A stretch of 64,000 nt of DNA from Saccharothrix sp. (GTDB lineage: Bacteria > Actinomycetota > Actinomycetes > Mycobacteriales > Pseudonocardiaceae): positions 1 through 64,000 of the forward strand of contig NZ_JAPSLK010000006.1 in the NCBI RefSeq assembly GCF_031180885.1. Direction: 5' to 3'. This document shows positions 7,974-16,194 of this stretch, one piece after another. Below the pieces are notes generated by a model. The model was not told where the DNA came from and made no database searches. It saw only the letters and a program-made list of their open reading frames with translations. Within the stretch, counting starts at the first letter, position 1; each line of letters opens with the position of its first letter. The position numbers and the translations under genes were made by a program.

Positions 7974-8792
7974 CTACCCCTTCACGGCACCGGCGGTGAC
8001 ACCGGTGACCATCTTGCGCTGGACGACGAGGAAGAACACCAGGACCGGCAGCGTGAACAGCGCCGACGCGGCCATCGCGCCGCCCCAGTCGGTGCCGAAC
8101 GCGCTCTGGAACCCGGAGAGCCACACCGGCAGCGTCTCCTTGGTCTGGTCCTTGATCAGCGACAGGGCGTAGAGGAACTCGTTCCACGCCGTGACGAACG
8201 CGAACACCGAGGTGGCCACCAGGCCCGGGCCGAGCAGCGGCAGCGTGACGCGGCGGAACGCGCCCCACCGGCCGCAGCCGTCGACCATCGCGGCCTCCTC
8301 CAGCTCCAGCGGGATGCCGTTGACGAACCCGCGCAGCGTCCACGCGCAGAACGGCAGGGTCACCGCGAAGTAGATGAGGATCAGCGACGGCAGCCGGTCC
8401 AGCAGCTCCAGGTCCCGCATCATCAGGAACATCGGGATCAGCAGCGCCTCGAACGGCGCCATCTGCGCGACCAGCATCAGCAGCACGAACTGCTTGCGGC
8501 CCTTGAACCGCATCCGGGACATCGCCAGCGCGGCGAGCAGGCCCACGACGATCGACGCGACCACCGCGCCCAGCGTCACGAACAGGCTGTTGCCCATCGA
8601 GCTGAGGAACCCGGGCTTGTTCCACGCCGTCGCGAAGTTGGTCGCGGTGACCGACAGCGGGATCAGGTCGTAGTCGGTGGACACCAGGTCCTTGGTCGGC
8701 TTGAACGCCGAGGACAGCATCCAGTAGACGGGGAACGCGAAGAACACCGCCAGGACGATGCCGACGACGTTGGCCGTGACCTTCTTCGTCAC
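7974..8792 (-). CDS. ABC sugar permease, MalG/DasC-like
   Basis: 272 residues from GTG 8792, which overlaps the preceding permease stop (GTGA) and follows AGGAGG. Six membrane helices are predicted. The EAA loop that contacts the ATPase is visible as ELEEAAMVDGCGRWGAFRRVTLPLLGPG (about residues 168-195). This is the second permease of a carbohydrate uptake type 1 system. No ATPase gene lies in the operon, which is normal for systems served by a shared MsiK-type ATPase. The context (DasR, GH3, NagA) points to chitobiose or GlcNAc as substrate. Confidence 0.88.
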   Translation of the reverse strand: MTKKVTANVVGIVLAVFFAFPVYWMLSSAFKPTKDLVSTDYDLIPLSVTATNFATAWNKPGFLSSMGNSLFVTLGAVVASIVVGLLAALAMSRMRFKGRKQFVLLMLVAQMAPFEALLIPMFLMMRDLELLDRLPSLILIYFAVTLPFCAWTLRGFVNGIPLELEEAAMVDGCGRWGAFRRVTLPLLGPGLVATSVFAFVTAWNEFLYALSLIKDQTKETLPVWLSGFQSAFGTDWGGAMAASALFTLPVLVFFLVVQRKMVTGVTAGAVKG

Positions 8793-9772
8793 AGTGACCC
8801 CTCCTGGCGGAGCAGGCGGCGCAGGTACTGGAAGGTGAGCAGCCCGAGCAGGACCATCATCACCACCGACACCGCCGCGGCCACGCCGAAGTGGCTCTTG
8901 GAGATGCCTTCCAGGTACTGGTAGACCGGCAGCGTGGTGCTCGCGCCGTCCGGGCCGCCCTTCTTGAACGCCCAGATCTGGGCGAAGACCTTGAAGTCCC
9001 ACAGCAGGGACAGGAACGTGACCATGAGCAGCAGCGGGCGGATCTCGGGCCACGTGACGGCGCGGAAGGTCTGCCACGCGGACGCCCCGTCGATGCCGGC
9101 CGCCTCGTACTGCTCGCGCGGGATGCCGATCACGCCCGCGTACAGCGAGAACGCCAGGAACGGCACCGCCTGCCACACGATCAGCAGTCCGATCACGGAC
9201 AGCGTGGACGTGCCGGTGGTGAACCACGAGAACCCGGCGAAGGAGTCGAAGCCCAGCTTGACCAGGGTCTTGTTGAGGATGCCGTACTGCTGGTCGAAGA
9301 TCCACTGGTAGACCGTGGTCGCCGCGAGCAGCGGCATCGCCCAGGCCAGCAGCATCGCGACCTGCAGCGCGATCCGCACCACCGGGCTGATCTGCCGCAT
9401 CAGCAGCGCGATCAGCAGGCCCGCCACCACCGAGACCGCCACCACGGCCGCCGTGAACACCACGGTGCGGACCGTGATCGTCCAGAACTCCGGCTCGGCG
9501 AAGATCTTCGCGTAGTTGTCGACGCCGACCCAGACGACCTGGCCCCGGGTCAGCTCCTTGAGGTTGAGCTGGCGGAAGCTCGTCACGAGCAGGGACAGGA
9601 CCGGCCAGCCGATCAGCCACAGGATGGCGACCAGCGCGGGGGCCAGCAGCAGGTAGGGCAGCGTCCGGTCGAAGGCGCTGCCCCGCCGGCGCGGCGCGCC
9701 GCCCGGTGCGGCACGCCGCGGTGCCGACGAGGTCGTCGGCACCGCGGCGTCGGTGGTGTGGACCGCCGTCAT
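8789..9772 (-). CDS. ABC sugar permease, MalF/DasB-like
   Basis: 327 residues from ATG 9772. An N-terminal cytoplasmic tail of about 35 residues rich in Ala, Pro and Arg precedes six membrane helices. The EAA loop reads REQYEAAGIDGASAWQTFRAVTWPEI. It pairs with the following permease to form the channel for the binding protein encoded just upstream (7-base gap). The stop codon overlaps the start of the next gene, indicating translational coupling. Confidence 0.88.
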   Translation of the reverse strand: MTAVHTTDAAVPTTSSAPRRAAPGGAPRRRGSAFDRTLPYLLLAPALVAILWLIGWPVLSLLVTSFRQLNLKELTRGQVVWVGVDNYAKIFAEPEFWTITVRTVVFTAAVVAVSVVAGLLIALLMRQISPVVRIALQVAMLLAWAMPLLAATTVYQWIFDQQYGILNKTLVKLGFDSFAGFSWFTTGTSTLSVIGLLIVWQAVPFLAFSLYAGVIGIPREQYEAAGIDGASAWQTFRAVTWPEIRPLLLMVTFLSLLWDFKVFAQIWAFKKGGPDGASTTLPVYQYLEGISKSHFGVAAAVSVVMMVLLGLLTFQYLRRLLRQEGSL

Positions 9773-9779
9773 GCTGAGG

Positions 9780-11063
9780 TCATCCGCCCAGGGTCTTGGA
9801 GAGGGCGGCGTTGGCGTCGGCCGTGGCCTGGTCCAGCGACTTCGCGCCGGTCAGGTAGGCGGTCAGCATGTCCTTCAGCGGGTTCTGGCCGGCCTCGACC
9901 GCGGCCCAGGCGGGCGTGGTCGGGGTGACCTTGCCGTTCGGGGCGGACTCGGCGAGCGCCTTGCCCAGCGGGGTGGTGGCGAGCTTGGCGGTGTCCTTCG
10001 AGGTGCCCGGCACCGCGCCGCCCTCGGCCAGCATGTCCTGGTACTTCTTGCTGCTCAGCAGCTTCAGGTAGGCCTTGGCCAGGTCCTGGTTCTTCGAGCC
10101 CGCCGGGACGGCCAGGTTCGAGCCGCCGAGGAAGACCGGCGCGGTCTTGCCCGAGGTCTTGGACGGGATCGGGAACGCCGAGGTCTTGTCCTTCAGGGTC
10201 GGGTCGGCCTTGACGGCGCTGCCCAGCTCCCACGGGAGGCCGATCATCATCGCGGTCTTGCCCTTGGCGAAGACCTCGAACTGCTGCGGGGTGGCCTCGT
10301 CGGCGTCCTTCGGGGCCTTGGTGCCGGAGGTGTCGACCAGCTTCTTGTAGAAGTCGACGCCCGCCTTGGCCTCGGGGGTGTTCAGCGCGCCGGCCCACGC
10401 GGAGCCCTGCGCCTTGGCCACGTCGCCGCCCTCGTCCCAGATGAAGGACAGCAGCGCGTACCAGGACTGGCCCGGCAGGTACAGGGCCTGGAACTCCGGG
10501 TCCGCCGCGTTGGCGGCCTTCAGCTTCTCGATGGCCGCGACCCACTCGTCACGGGACTTCGGGGTGTTCTCGACGCCCGCGGCCTTGAACAGGTCGGTCC
10601 GGTAGATCACCGTGCGGTTCGCGGCGTAGAACGGCATGCCGTACTGCTTGCCGTCCCAGGTCAGGGAGTCCTTGAGGCCGGACAGCCACTGGTCGCCGTT
10701 GAGGGTCGAGACGTCGCCGCTCAGGTCGAGCAGGGTCTCCTCAGCCGCGAACTTCGCCGTCTGGGTGTTGCCCAGCTCGATGACGTCCGGCGGGTTGTTG
10801 CTGGTCAGAGCGGTGGTCAGCTTCTCCTGGATGCCGTTCCACTTCTGGATCTCGTACTTGACGGTGACGCCGGGGTTCGAGTCCTGGAACTCCTTGTGCA
10901 ACGCGTCGGTCAGGGTGGTCGGCGCGGAGCCGTCCATCAACCAGACGGTCAGCGTCTTGGGTTCACCGGAGTTGCCGCTGCCCTTGTCGGTGCTCGTGCC
11001 ACATCCGGCCACGGCCACCGCGAGTGCGGCGGCACCTACGGCCAGTCCTCTCCAGCCCTTCAC
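9780..11063 (-). CDS. dasA: ABC sugar-binding lipoprotein, DasA-like
   Basis: 427 residues from GTG 11063; starting further up would place extra polar residues before the signal peptide. The signal peptide ends in the lipobox VAGC (Cys about residue 18), so the mature protein is membrane anchored. The body is a family 1 solute-binding protein (TVWLMDGSAPT, ANRTVIYRTDLFKAAGV, GLPWELGSAVK). First gene of the operon and divergent from dasR, exactly as dasA lies beside dasR in Streptomyces, where DasA binds chitobiose. The dre in the shared intergenic region supports control by GlcN-6-P. The ligand is assigned by context, not by residues. Confidence 0.85.
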   Translation of the reverse strand: MKGWRGLAVGAAALAVAVAGCGTSTDKGSGNSGEPKTLTVWLMDGSAPTTLTDALHKEFQDSNPGVTVKYEIQKWNGIQEKLTTALTSNNPPDVIELGNTQTAKFAAEETLLDLSGDVSTLNGDQWLSGLKDSLTWDGKQYGMPFYAANRTVIYRTDLFKAAGVENTPKSRDEWVAAIEKLKAANAADPEFQALYLPGQSWYALLSFIWDEGGDVAKAQGSAWAGALNTPEAKAGVDFYKKLVDTSGTKAPKDADEATPQQFEVFAKGKTAMMIGLPWELGSAVKADPTLKDKTSAFPIPSKTSGKTAPVFLGGSNLAVPAGSKNQDLAKAYLKLLSSKKYQDMLAEGGAVPGTSKDTAKLATTPLGKALAESAPNGKVTPTTPAWAAVEAGQNPLKDMLTAYLTGAKSLDQATADANAALSKTLGG

Positions 11064-11111
11064 GTGTGCGCCCTTTCCCAATGCCCCGGTCCCGCTGACC
11101 GGAACGACCAA

Positions 11112-11127
11112 AGTGGTGTAGACCAAT
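11112..11127. promoter_or_regulatory. DasR operator (dre) between dasA and dasR
   Basis: AGTGGTGTAGACCAAT fits the dre consensus except for a G in place of C in the left half. It lies 49 bases before the dasA start and about 200 before dasR, so it mainly covers the dasA promoter and could also report on dasR. The same arrangement exists in Streptomyces. Confidence 0.8.
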
Positions 11128-11325
11128 GCGGCCTAGAGTGTGCCTCGCCACAGGACCTGTCAAGGACGTTGCCGAGACGTTGCAAAGTCATCGGACCAAT
11201 TCGCGGCTCGCGGACGGGGGTCTGGAGGACGATGTCGGGGGTTGTCCGGGGGTTCGAGGACACGATCCGAGGTGGACAAGGCATCCTGTTGTGTGGGAGA
11301 GCACTGACCGGTCGAGGAGGAAGGC

Positions 11326-12087
11326 ATGCTGGAGACGAGCCCGGCAACCGGCGTCGACGCCAGGTCTCGCGCACAGCGCGAGCCGAAGTACTGGGGCCTC
11401 AAGCGGCACCTGCTCGACCTGCTGCGCGCGCTGCCGCCGGGATCACCGATCCCGACCGAGCGCTCGCTCGCCGCGGAGTTCGACGTGTCGCGCACGACCG
11501 TGCGGCAGGCCCTGGCCGAGCTGACCGTCGAAGGACGGCTGCTGCGCGTGCAGGGCAAGGGCACGTTCGCGGCGGAACCCAAAGTGGCGCAACGACTTCA
11601 GCTGTCGTCGTACACAGAGGACATGAAGGCACAGGGCCGGCAGCCGTCGTCGCGGTTGATCGAGGCGTCGGAGATGCCCGCGGAGGCGGAACTGGCGCGG
11701 CTGCTGGGTGTGCGGGCGGGCGCGAAAGTGTTGCGCTTGCACCGCCTGCGGTTGGCCGACGGTGAGCCGATGGCCATCGAGACCACGCACTTGGCGCTCG
11801 GGCGGTTCCGGGGGCTGCGGCGGTACCTGGCGCCGGGGGCGTCGCTGTACCAGGTGCTGCGGGAGCGGTTCGGGGTCGAGATGGGGCACGCCGAGGAGAC
11901 CATCGAGACGGCCCTGGCGTCGCCGGAGGAGGCGGAGCTGTTGGGCGCGGACATCGGCCTGCCGATGCTCCTGCTGTCCCGGCACTCCTTCGACACCGAG
12001 GGCAACCCGGTCGAGTGGGTCCGCTCGGTGTACCGCGGCGACCGCTACAAGTTCGTGGCGACCCTCAACCGCCCGGTGTCCGACTGA
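11326..12087 (+). CDS. dasR: GntR/HutC-family regulator DasR
   Basis: 253 residues from ATG 11326 with GAGGAGG at 11314-11320. The N-terminal winged helix (about residues 20-90) reads [28 protein letters not shown] and [21 protein letters not shown]; the C-terminal UTRA ligand domain contains [36 protein letters not shown] and [19 protein letters not shown]. As far as I can recall the Streptomyces protein, these blocks match it closely. DasR represses amino-sugar uptake and catabolism, and elsewhere antibiotic and chitinase genes, until glucosamine-6-phosphate binds. It is divergent from the dasA operon. Autoregulation through the dre at 11112 is possible. Confidence 0.93.
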   Translation: MLETSPATGVDARSRAQREPKYWGLKRHLLDLLRALPPGSPIPTERSLAAEFDVSRTTVRQALAELTVEGRLLRVQGKGTFAAEPKVAQRLQLSSYTEDMKAQGRQPSSRLIEASEMPAEAELARLLGVRAGAKVLRLHRLRLADGEPMAIETTHLALGRFRGLRRYLAPGASLYQVLRERFGVEMGHAEETIETALASPEEAELLGADIGLPMLLLSRHSFDTEGNPVEWVRSVYRGDRYKFVATLNRPVSD

Positions 12088-12283
12088 TCGTGTCGGACCG
12101 CGCCGCCCCCCGGCTCGGGCGGGGTTGTCGGCGGCGGAATTGTCGGTGGGGCGTGGGACCATGGCGTCGGGGGCCGGAGGCCGGCGGCGGTGTCGGTGTA
12201 GGTGGCCGGCGGCGGTGTCAGGTGGCCGGCGGCGTCGGGGCCGGAGGCCGGCGGCTTGATCGGGCGAAGGCCACAATGGGGCT
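12088..12283 (+). repeat. 3' element copy 1 followed by GC-rich repeats
   Basis: After the dasR stop come a weak hairpin (12103-12122) and copy 1 of a recurrent element: TTGTCGGTG at 12140-12148, eight bases, GACCATGG at 12157-12164, then GGGGGCCGGAGGCC at 12170-12183. The remaining 100 bases are variants of GGTGGCCGGCGGCGGTGTC. The first part also resembles the actinobacterial PafBC (RecA-independent DNA-damage) promoter, TTGTCRGTG-N8-TAnnnT, although the -10 is poor. The MFS gene starts 120 bases downstream. Confidence 0.55.
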
Positions 12284-13741
12284 GTGGCGAACACGGTTGT
12301 CTGGGGTACTCCGCGGGCTAGGGCCGTGCTCGCCGCGACCATCCTCGGGTCCGGCATGGCGATGCTCGACAGCACGATCGTCAACGTCGCCCTCCCGCGC
12401 ATCGGGGCCGAACTCGACGCGGACGTCGCCGGGCTCCAGTGGATCCTCGACGGCTACCTGCTCTCCCTCGCCGCGCTGATCCTGATCGCGGGCTCGCTGG
12501 GCGACCGGTACGGCCGGCGCCGCGTGTTCGTCTTCGGCGTGGTCTGGTTCGGCATCGCGTCGCTGCTGTGCGGGCTCGCGCCGAACACCGAACTGCTGGT
12601 CGCCGCGCGGGTGTTGCAGGGGGTCGGCGGGGCGCTGCTCACGCCCGGGTCCCTGGCGATCATCCAGTCCGCGTTCGTGCCGGACGACCGCGCCCGCGCG
12701 ATCGGGGCCTGGTCCGGTCTGTCGGGTGTCGCCACGGCGGTCGGGCCGTTGCTCGGCGGGTTGCTCGTGCAGGTCTGGTCGTGGCGGCTGGCGTTCCTGG
12801 TCAACCTGCCGGTGGCGGCGGTGTGCGTGTGGCTCGCGCGGGCGAAGGTGCCCGAGTCGCGGAACGACGAGATGACCGGCCGGCCGAACGTCGTCGAGTC
12901 AGTAGTCGGAGCTTTGGGGTTGGCAGGCATCACCGGTGCGCTGGTCGAAGCACCCGCCCGCGGCCTCGACCCGCTGGTGGTCGGCGCGGCGGTGGTGGGG
13001 GTCGTCGGGCTGGTCGTGTTCGTGCTGCTCCAGCGGCGCGGCCGGGACGCGCTGGTGCCACCTCAATTGTTCAGCGATCGAACATTTGTGCTGGCCAACG
13101 CCCTGACGCTCCTGGTGTACGCGGCGCTGGGCGGGGTCATGGTGCTGATGGTCCTGCAACTCCAGGTGTCTCTCGGCTACTCGCCGATGGCGGCCGGATT
13201 GGCCGGTCTGCCGATCACCGCGCTGATGCTCGTACTGTCCGCCACGTCGGGCCGGGTGGCGCAGCGGATCGGGCCACGCGCACAGCTAGTCATCGGACCT
13301 TTACTCGTGGCAGCTGGAATGCTCCTGCTTCGGCTCGCCGAACCCGGGGCGAGCTACCTGACGGGCGTGCTGCCCGGAATCCTCGTGTTCGGAGTGGGCC
13401 TGGCGGTGGTGGTGGCACCCGTGACCGCGACCGTGCTGGCGGCGGCTCCGGACCGTTTCGCGGGCGTGGCCTCCGGGGTGAACAACGCGGTCGCACGCAC
13501 CGGCAGCCTGCTCGCGGTGGCTGTGCTGCCGGCGGCGGTGGGGCTGACCGGCGACTCGTACGCCGATCCGGTGGCGATGACCAACGGGTGGCAGATGGCG
13601 TTGCTGCTGTGCGCGGTGGCGTCGGCGATCGGCGGGCTGCTGGCCCTGGGCACCGACAACAACGTCCTCCGCCCCCAGGAACCCGGCCAAGAGTGCCTCT
13701 CCTGCGGCGTAGACGCCCCACCACCCCGCGTCCGCAGCTAG
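12284..13741 (+). CDS. MFS drug:H+ antiporter, DHA2 (EmrB/QacA) family
   Basis: 485 residues from GTG 12284, about 14 hydrophobic helices, the count expected for DHA2. Motifs: LDSTIVNVALPRIGAEL in helix 1 (the DHA2 motif D1), GSLGDRYGRRR in the 2-3 loop (motif A) and GVGGALLTPGSLAI in helix 4 (motif B region). It would export hydrophobic compounds or antibiotics using the proton gradient; the substrate is unknown. No TetR/MarR regulator gene is adjacent. The upstream element at 12140 resembles a DNA-damage promoter but is probably one of a family of 3' elements. Confidence 0.9.
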   Translation: MANTVVWGTPRARAVLAATILGSGMAMLDSTIVNVALPRIGAELDADVAGLQWILDGYLLSLAALILIAGSLGDRYGRRRVFVFGVVWFGIASLLCGLAPNTELLVAARVLQGVGGALLTPGSLAIIQSAFVPDDRARAIGAWSGLSGVATAVGPLLGGLLVQVWSWRLAFLVNLPVAAVCVWLARAKVPESRNDEMTGRPNVVESVVGALGLAGITGALVEAPARGLDPLVVGAAVVGVVGLVVFVLLQRRGRDALVPPQLFSDRTFVLANALTLLVYAALGGVMVLMVLQLQVSLGYSPMAAGLAGLPITALMLVLSATSGRVAQRIGPRAQLVIGPLLVAAGMLLLRLAEPGASYLTGVLPGILVFGVGLAVVVAPVTATVLAAAPDRFAGVASGVNNAVARTGSLLAVAVLPAAVGLTGDSYADPVAMTNGWQMALLLCAVASAIGGLLALGTDNNVLRPQEPGQECLSCGVDAPPPRVRS

Positions 13742-14249
13742 AACACCACCCCGCCGGCCGCCGGATTTGTCGTACCCCGGTGGGACAATGGAAACCGGGG
13801 GCGGCAGCCGGCCCACGCGCACCCCGCCGCCGCGCAACCCCGCCTCGCCCCCCGGCAGCGCCCCTGCGGGCAGCGCCTGCCGAGCCTCCCCGCCGAGCTG
13901 TGCCGCCGCCCCCTCGCCGCGCCTCCCCGCCCTGCTGCGCAACGCTGCTGCGCCCCAGCCGGCAGCGTGCGCCCGGGCAGCGCCTGCCACGCCGCCTCGC
14001 CGAGCCGCCGAGCCGCCGAGCCGAGCCGCGTCCCGAGCCGCGCCGCGGCGCCGGCCGCCGCGCCGTCGCCTGCGGCTGGAGCGCCGCCGCCCTGCCGCCG
14101 CCCCAGCCGCCCCGCCGCCCTGCCGCCGTCCCGAGCCGCGCCGCCGTCCCGAGCCGCGCCGCGTCACGGCGCCGGCCGCCGCGCCGTCGCCCGCGGCTGG
14201 AGCGCCGCCGCCCTGCCGCCGCTCCAACCGCCCCGCCGCGTGTTCGCAC
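13742..14249. repeat. Gene-free GC-rich region with element copy 2 and a 70-bp direct repeat
   Basis: Copy 2 of the 3' element begins 25 bases after the MFS stop: TTGTCGTAC at 13767-13775, eight bases, GACAATGG at 13784-13791, then GGGGGCGG from 13797. The rest to 14249 is GCC/CCG-rich with no believable reading frame (every frame gives Arg/Pro/Ala runs). A segment of about 70 bp at 14047-14116 is repeated at 14168-14237 with few changes (offset 121). The region ends at the stop of the convergent dehydratase gene. Confidence 0.6.
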
Positions 14250-15170
14250 CTAGAGCATCGTCGCGAAGACCTCCGGGTCGACGTTCCCGCCCGAAACCAC
14301 CGCCACCGTCCGCGCCGACGGCGACTTCAGGTACGCCGCCGTCGTCACCGCCCCGCTCGGCTCCACCACCAGCCGCGCCTGCCGGGCCAACCGCCCCACC
14401 GCCGCCGCGATCTCCGCCTCCGACACGGTCACGATGTCGTCCACATACGACCGGATGTGCGCGAACGTCAGCTCCGACGGCTGCGCCCGCAACCCGTCTG
14501 CCCCGGTCCGCTCCCGGTCCGCCGCCGACCACCGCACCAGCTCGCCCGCCCGCAACGAGGCCGCCGCGTCCGCCGCCAGCTCCGGCTCCACCCCGACCAC
14601 CCGGGCCGCCGGCCGCAGGGCCTTCACCGCCGTCGCCACCCCGGAGATCAACCCACCGCCGCTCACCGGCACCAGCACCGTCTCGACGTCCGGCAGGTCC
14701 GCGACGATCTCCAGCCCGACCGTGCCCTGCCCGGCGATCACGTCCGGATGGTCGAACGGCGGCACCAGGGTCGCCCCGCGCTCCTCGACCAACTCGTACG
14801 CCCGCTGCTCCCGCTGCGCCATCGGCACCTGCACGACCTCCGCGCCGTGCGACCGGGTCGCCGCGACCTTCACCGCCGGCGCGTTGTCCGGCACCACGAT
14901 CACCGCCGGCACCCCGAACAGCCGCGCCGCGTACGCCACGGCCTGCGCGTGGTTGCCGCTGGAGTACGCCACCACACCCCGCGCCCGCACGTCCGGCGCG
15001 AGCCGGGCCAGCGCGTTGTACGCACCCCGGATCTTGAACGCGCCGACCACCTGCAGGCTCTCCGGCTTGAGCATGAGCCCCTCGTCGAACCGCAGCAGCG
15101 GCGTGCGCACCACCGCGCCCTCCAGTGCGGCGGCGGCGGAGCGGATGTCGTCGATCGTCACGAGTCGCAT
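14250..15170 (-). CDS. PLP-dependent threonine/serine dehydratase-like enzyme (fold type II)
   Basis: 306 residues from ATG 15170. The PLP lysine lies in VVGAFKIRGAYNAL (about residue 48), with SSGNHAQ (about 72-78) binding the substrate carboxylate and PVSGGGLISG (about 165-174) binding the PLP phosphate. There is no C-terminal ACT regulatory domain, so it resembles catabolic threonine dehydratase, serine racemase or threo-3-hydroxyaspartate dehydratase rather than biosynthetic IlvA. The product would be an oxoacid and ammonia, or a D-amino acid. It is monocistronic, and the divergent neighbour starts 58 bases away. Confidence 0.87.
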   Translation of the reverse strand: MRLVTIDDIRSAAAALEGAVVRTPLLRFDEGLMLKPESLQVVGAFKIRGAYNALARLAPDVRARGVVAYSSGNHAQAVAYAARLFGVPAVIVVPDNAPAVKVAATRSHGAEVVQVPMAQREQRAYELVEERGATLVPPFDHPDVIAGQGTVGLEIVADLPDVETVLVPVSGGGLISGVATAVKALRPAARVVGVEPELAADAAASLRAGELVRWSAADRERTGADGLRAQPSELTFAHIRSYVDDIVTVSEAEIAAAVGRLARQARLVVEPSGAVTTAAYLKSPSARTVAVVSGGNVDPEVFATML

Positions 15171-15228
15171 GGAGACGATCCTCACGGGAAACCAACCGCC
15201 CGCGCCGGCTACCCGTCCACCGGAGGAG

Positions 15229-15759
15229 ATGGTGGACCAGGACAAGAAGCTGGAGATCAAGCCCGCGCAGGTGGTCGCGGGCGCGTTGGGCGCGGTCACC
15301 GCCGCCGTGCTCGGGGCGCGGCTCGACCTGGCGGGGACCGTGGTCGGGGCGGCCGTGGCGAGCGTGGTGAGCACCGTCGGCGCCGCGCTCTACCAGCACT
15401 CGATCGAACGGACGCGGGTGCGGTGGGCGGCGGCCGGGTTGAGCGCCGCGCTGGTGTTCGTGGTCGGGGTCGTGGTGTTCGGCGGGGCCGAGCAGGTGCG
15501 GGGGACCGCCGTGCCGAGCCCGGTGCCGACGACCCGCCGGCAACCCGTCCCGGAACGGGTCGACGTACCGGAATCCACGACGAGCACCACGATCACTGCC
15601 CCGAGCACCACGACTACGGCGCCGAGCCCCACGACGACCACCGGGTCGTCCGTTGCGCCAACCACGACACCGCCGACGTCGACGACTACTCCGACGACCA
15701 CGGCCAGTTCTCCTGCCTCACCCGATCGTCGCAGCAGCGTTCACACTCCAGGGCCATGA
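15229..15759 (+). CDS. Small membrane protein with Ser/Thr-rich tail
   Basis: 176 residues from ATG 15229. GTG 15232, one codon later, has better spacing from GGAGG (15222-15226). After DQDKKLEIKPAQ come two hydrophobic segments (about residues 15-55, containing a Gly/Ala/Val-rich stretch, and 67-88), then a tail of about 80 residues dominated by Thr, Ser and Pro. The tail looks like a disordered extracytoplasmic linker. No recognised domain; function unknown. It is divergent from the dehydratase gene and followed by a 435-base noncoding region. Confidence 0.6.
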   Translation: MVDQDKKLEIKPAQVVAGALGAVTAAVLGARLDLAGTVVGAAVASVVSTVGAALYQHSIERTRVRWAAAGLSAALVFVVGVVVFGGAEQVRGTAVPSPVPTTRRQPVPERVDVPESTTSTTITAPSTTTTAPSPTTTTGSSVAPTTTPPTSTTTPTTTASSPASPDRRSSVHTPGP

Positions 15760-16194
15760 AGCGCCGGAGTCCTCACTTCTGGCAAAACACCCCAAATCGG
15801 TGATCGTCTCATTACCTTGAGTGAGAGTTAACTGTCAAACGCTACACAGCGCAGTCAAACCGTCGTGAGCTGTGACACACTTCGCGCTCAGATGGACTGT
15901 GCCGTCATAGGTAACAGCCTGATAACGTCGCTCGAACGGGCGACTACTGGTCAGTAGCGACCGGGAAGGGAGGCGCCACGTGCGGGAGCTGCGAGCGCCC
16001 GGTGCCCGGGTCGAGCGCGACGTGACGACGGCCGTGGTGCGCGTGACGGGAAGAGCCCGCACCATCGGAGAAAGAAAAGGGGTGGGGCGACCCCTGCCGC
16101 CGCCCCACCACCCGTCCCCCTAAGAGCCCCCGAGAGCGGTCCCTGCAACCAGGCTCTCGGGTTCCCTGCACCCGAAGATGAGGGAGACGCCTAA
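15760..16194 (+). promoter_or_regulatory. Long leader region of the secreted protease gene
   Basis: This 435-base gap holds several signals. An inverted repeat CTACTG-GT-CAGTAG lies at 15944-15957, preceded by GATAAC at 15921-15926 that could be a -10 element. A possible 47-codon reading frame follows (15980-16123). A 9-bp hairpin (CCCGAGAGC at 16129-16137 paired with 16153-16161) sits just before the ribosome site. The protease gene therefore seems to have a structured leader of about 200 bases. No riboswitch family is recognised. Confidence 0.45.
15980..16123 (+). CDS. Possible 47-residue leader ORF
   Basis: GTG 15980 is preceded by AAGGGAGG (15967-15974) at good spacing and opens a 47-codon frame ending TAA, six bases before the hairpin at 16129. 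The peptide begins MRELRAPGARVERDVTT, is basic and resembles no family I know. Its placement between a candidate promoter and the protease gene would suit a leader peptide, but codon composition alone cannot prove it is translated. Confidence 0.25.
   Translation: MRELRAPGARVERDVTTAVVRVTGRARTIGERKGVGRPLPPPHHPSP

Noticed and set aside
6453-8924. 823-residue plus-strand frame opposite the das operon
   Set aside because: It runs antisense to the GH3 and permease genes, which have complete family motifs; Ser/Thr/Arg-rich composition is typical of a high-GC antisense frame.
12439-15803. Long plus-strand reading frames across 12.4-15.8 kb
   Set aside because: They are out-of-frame readings of the MFS gene, the low-complexity region and the reverse strand of the dehydratase; the proteins are Arg/Pro/Ala strings without domains.
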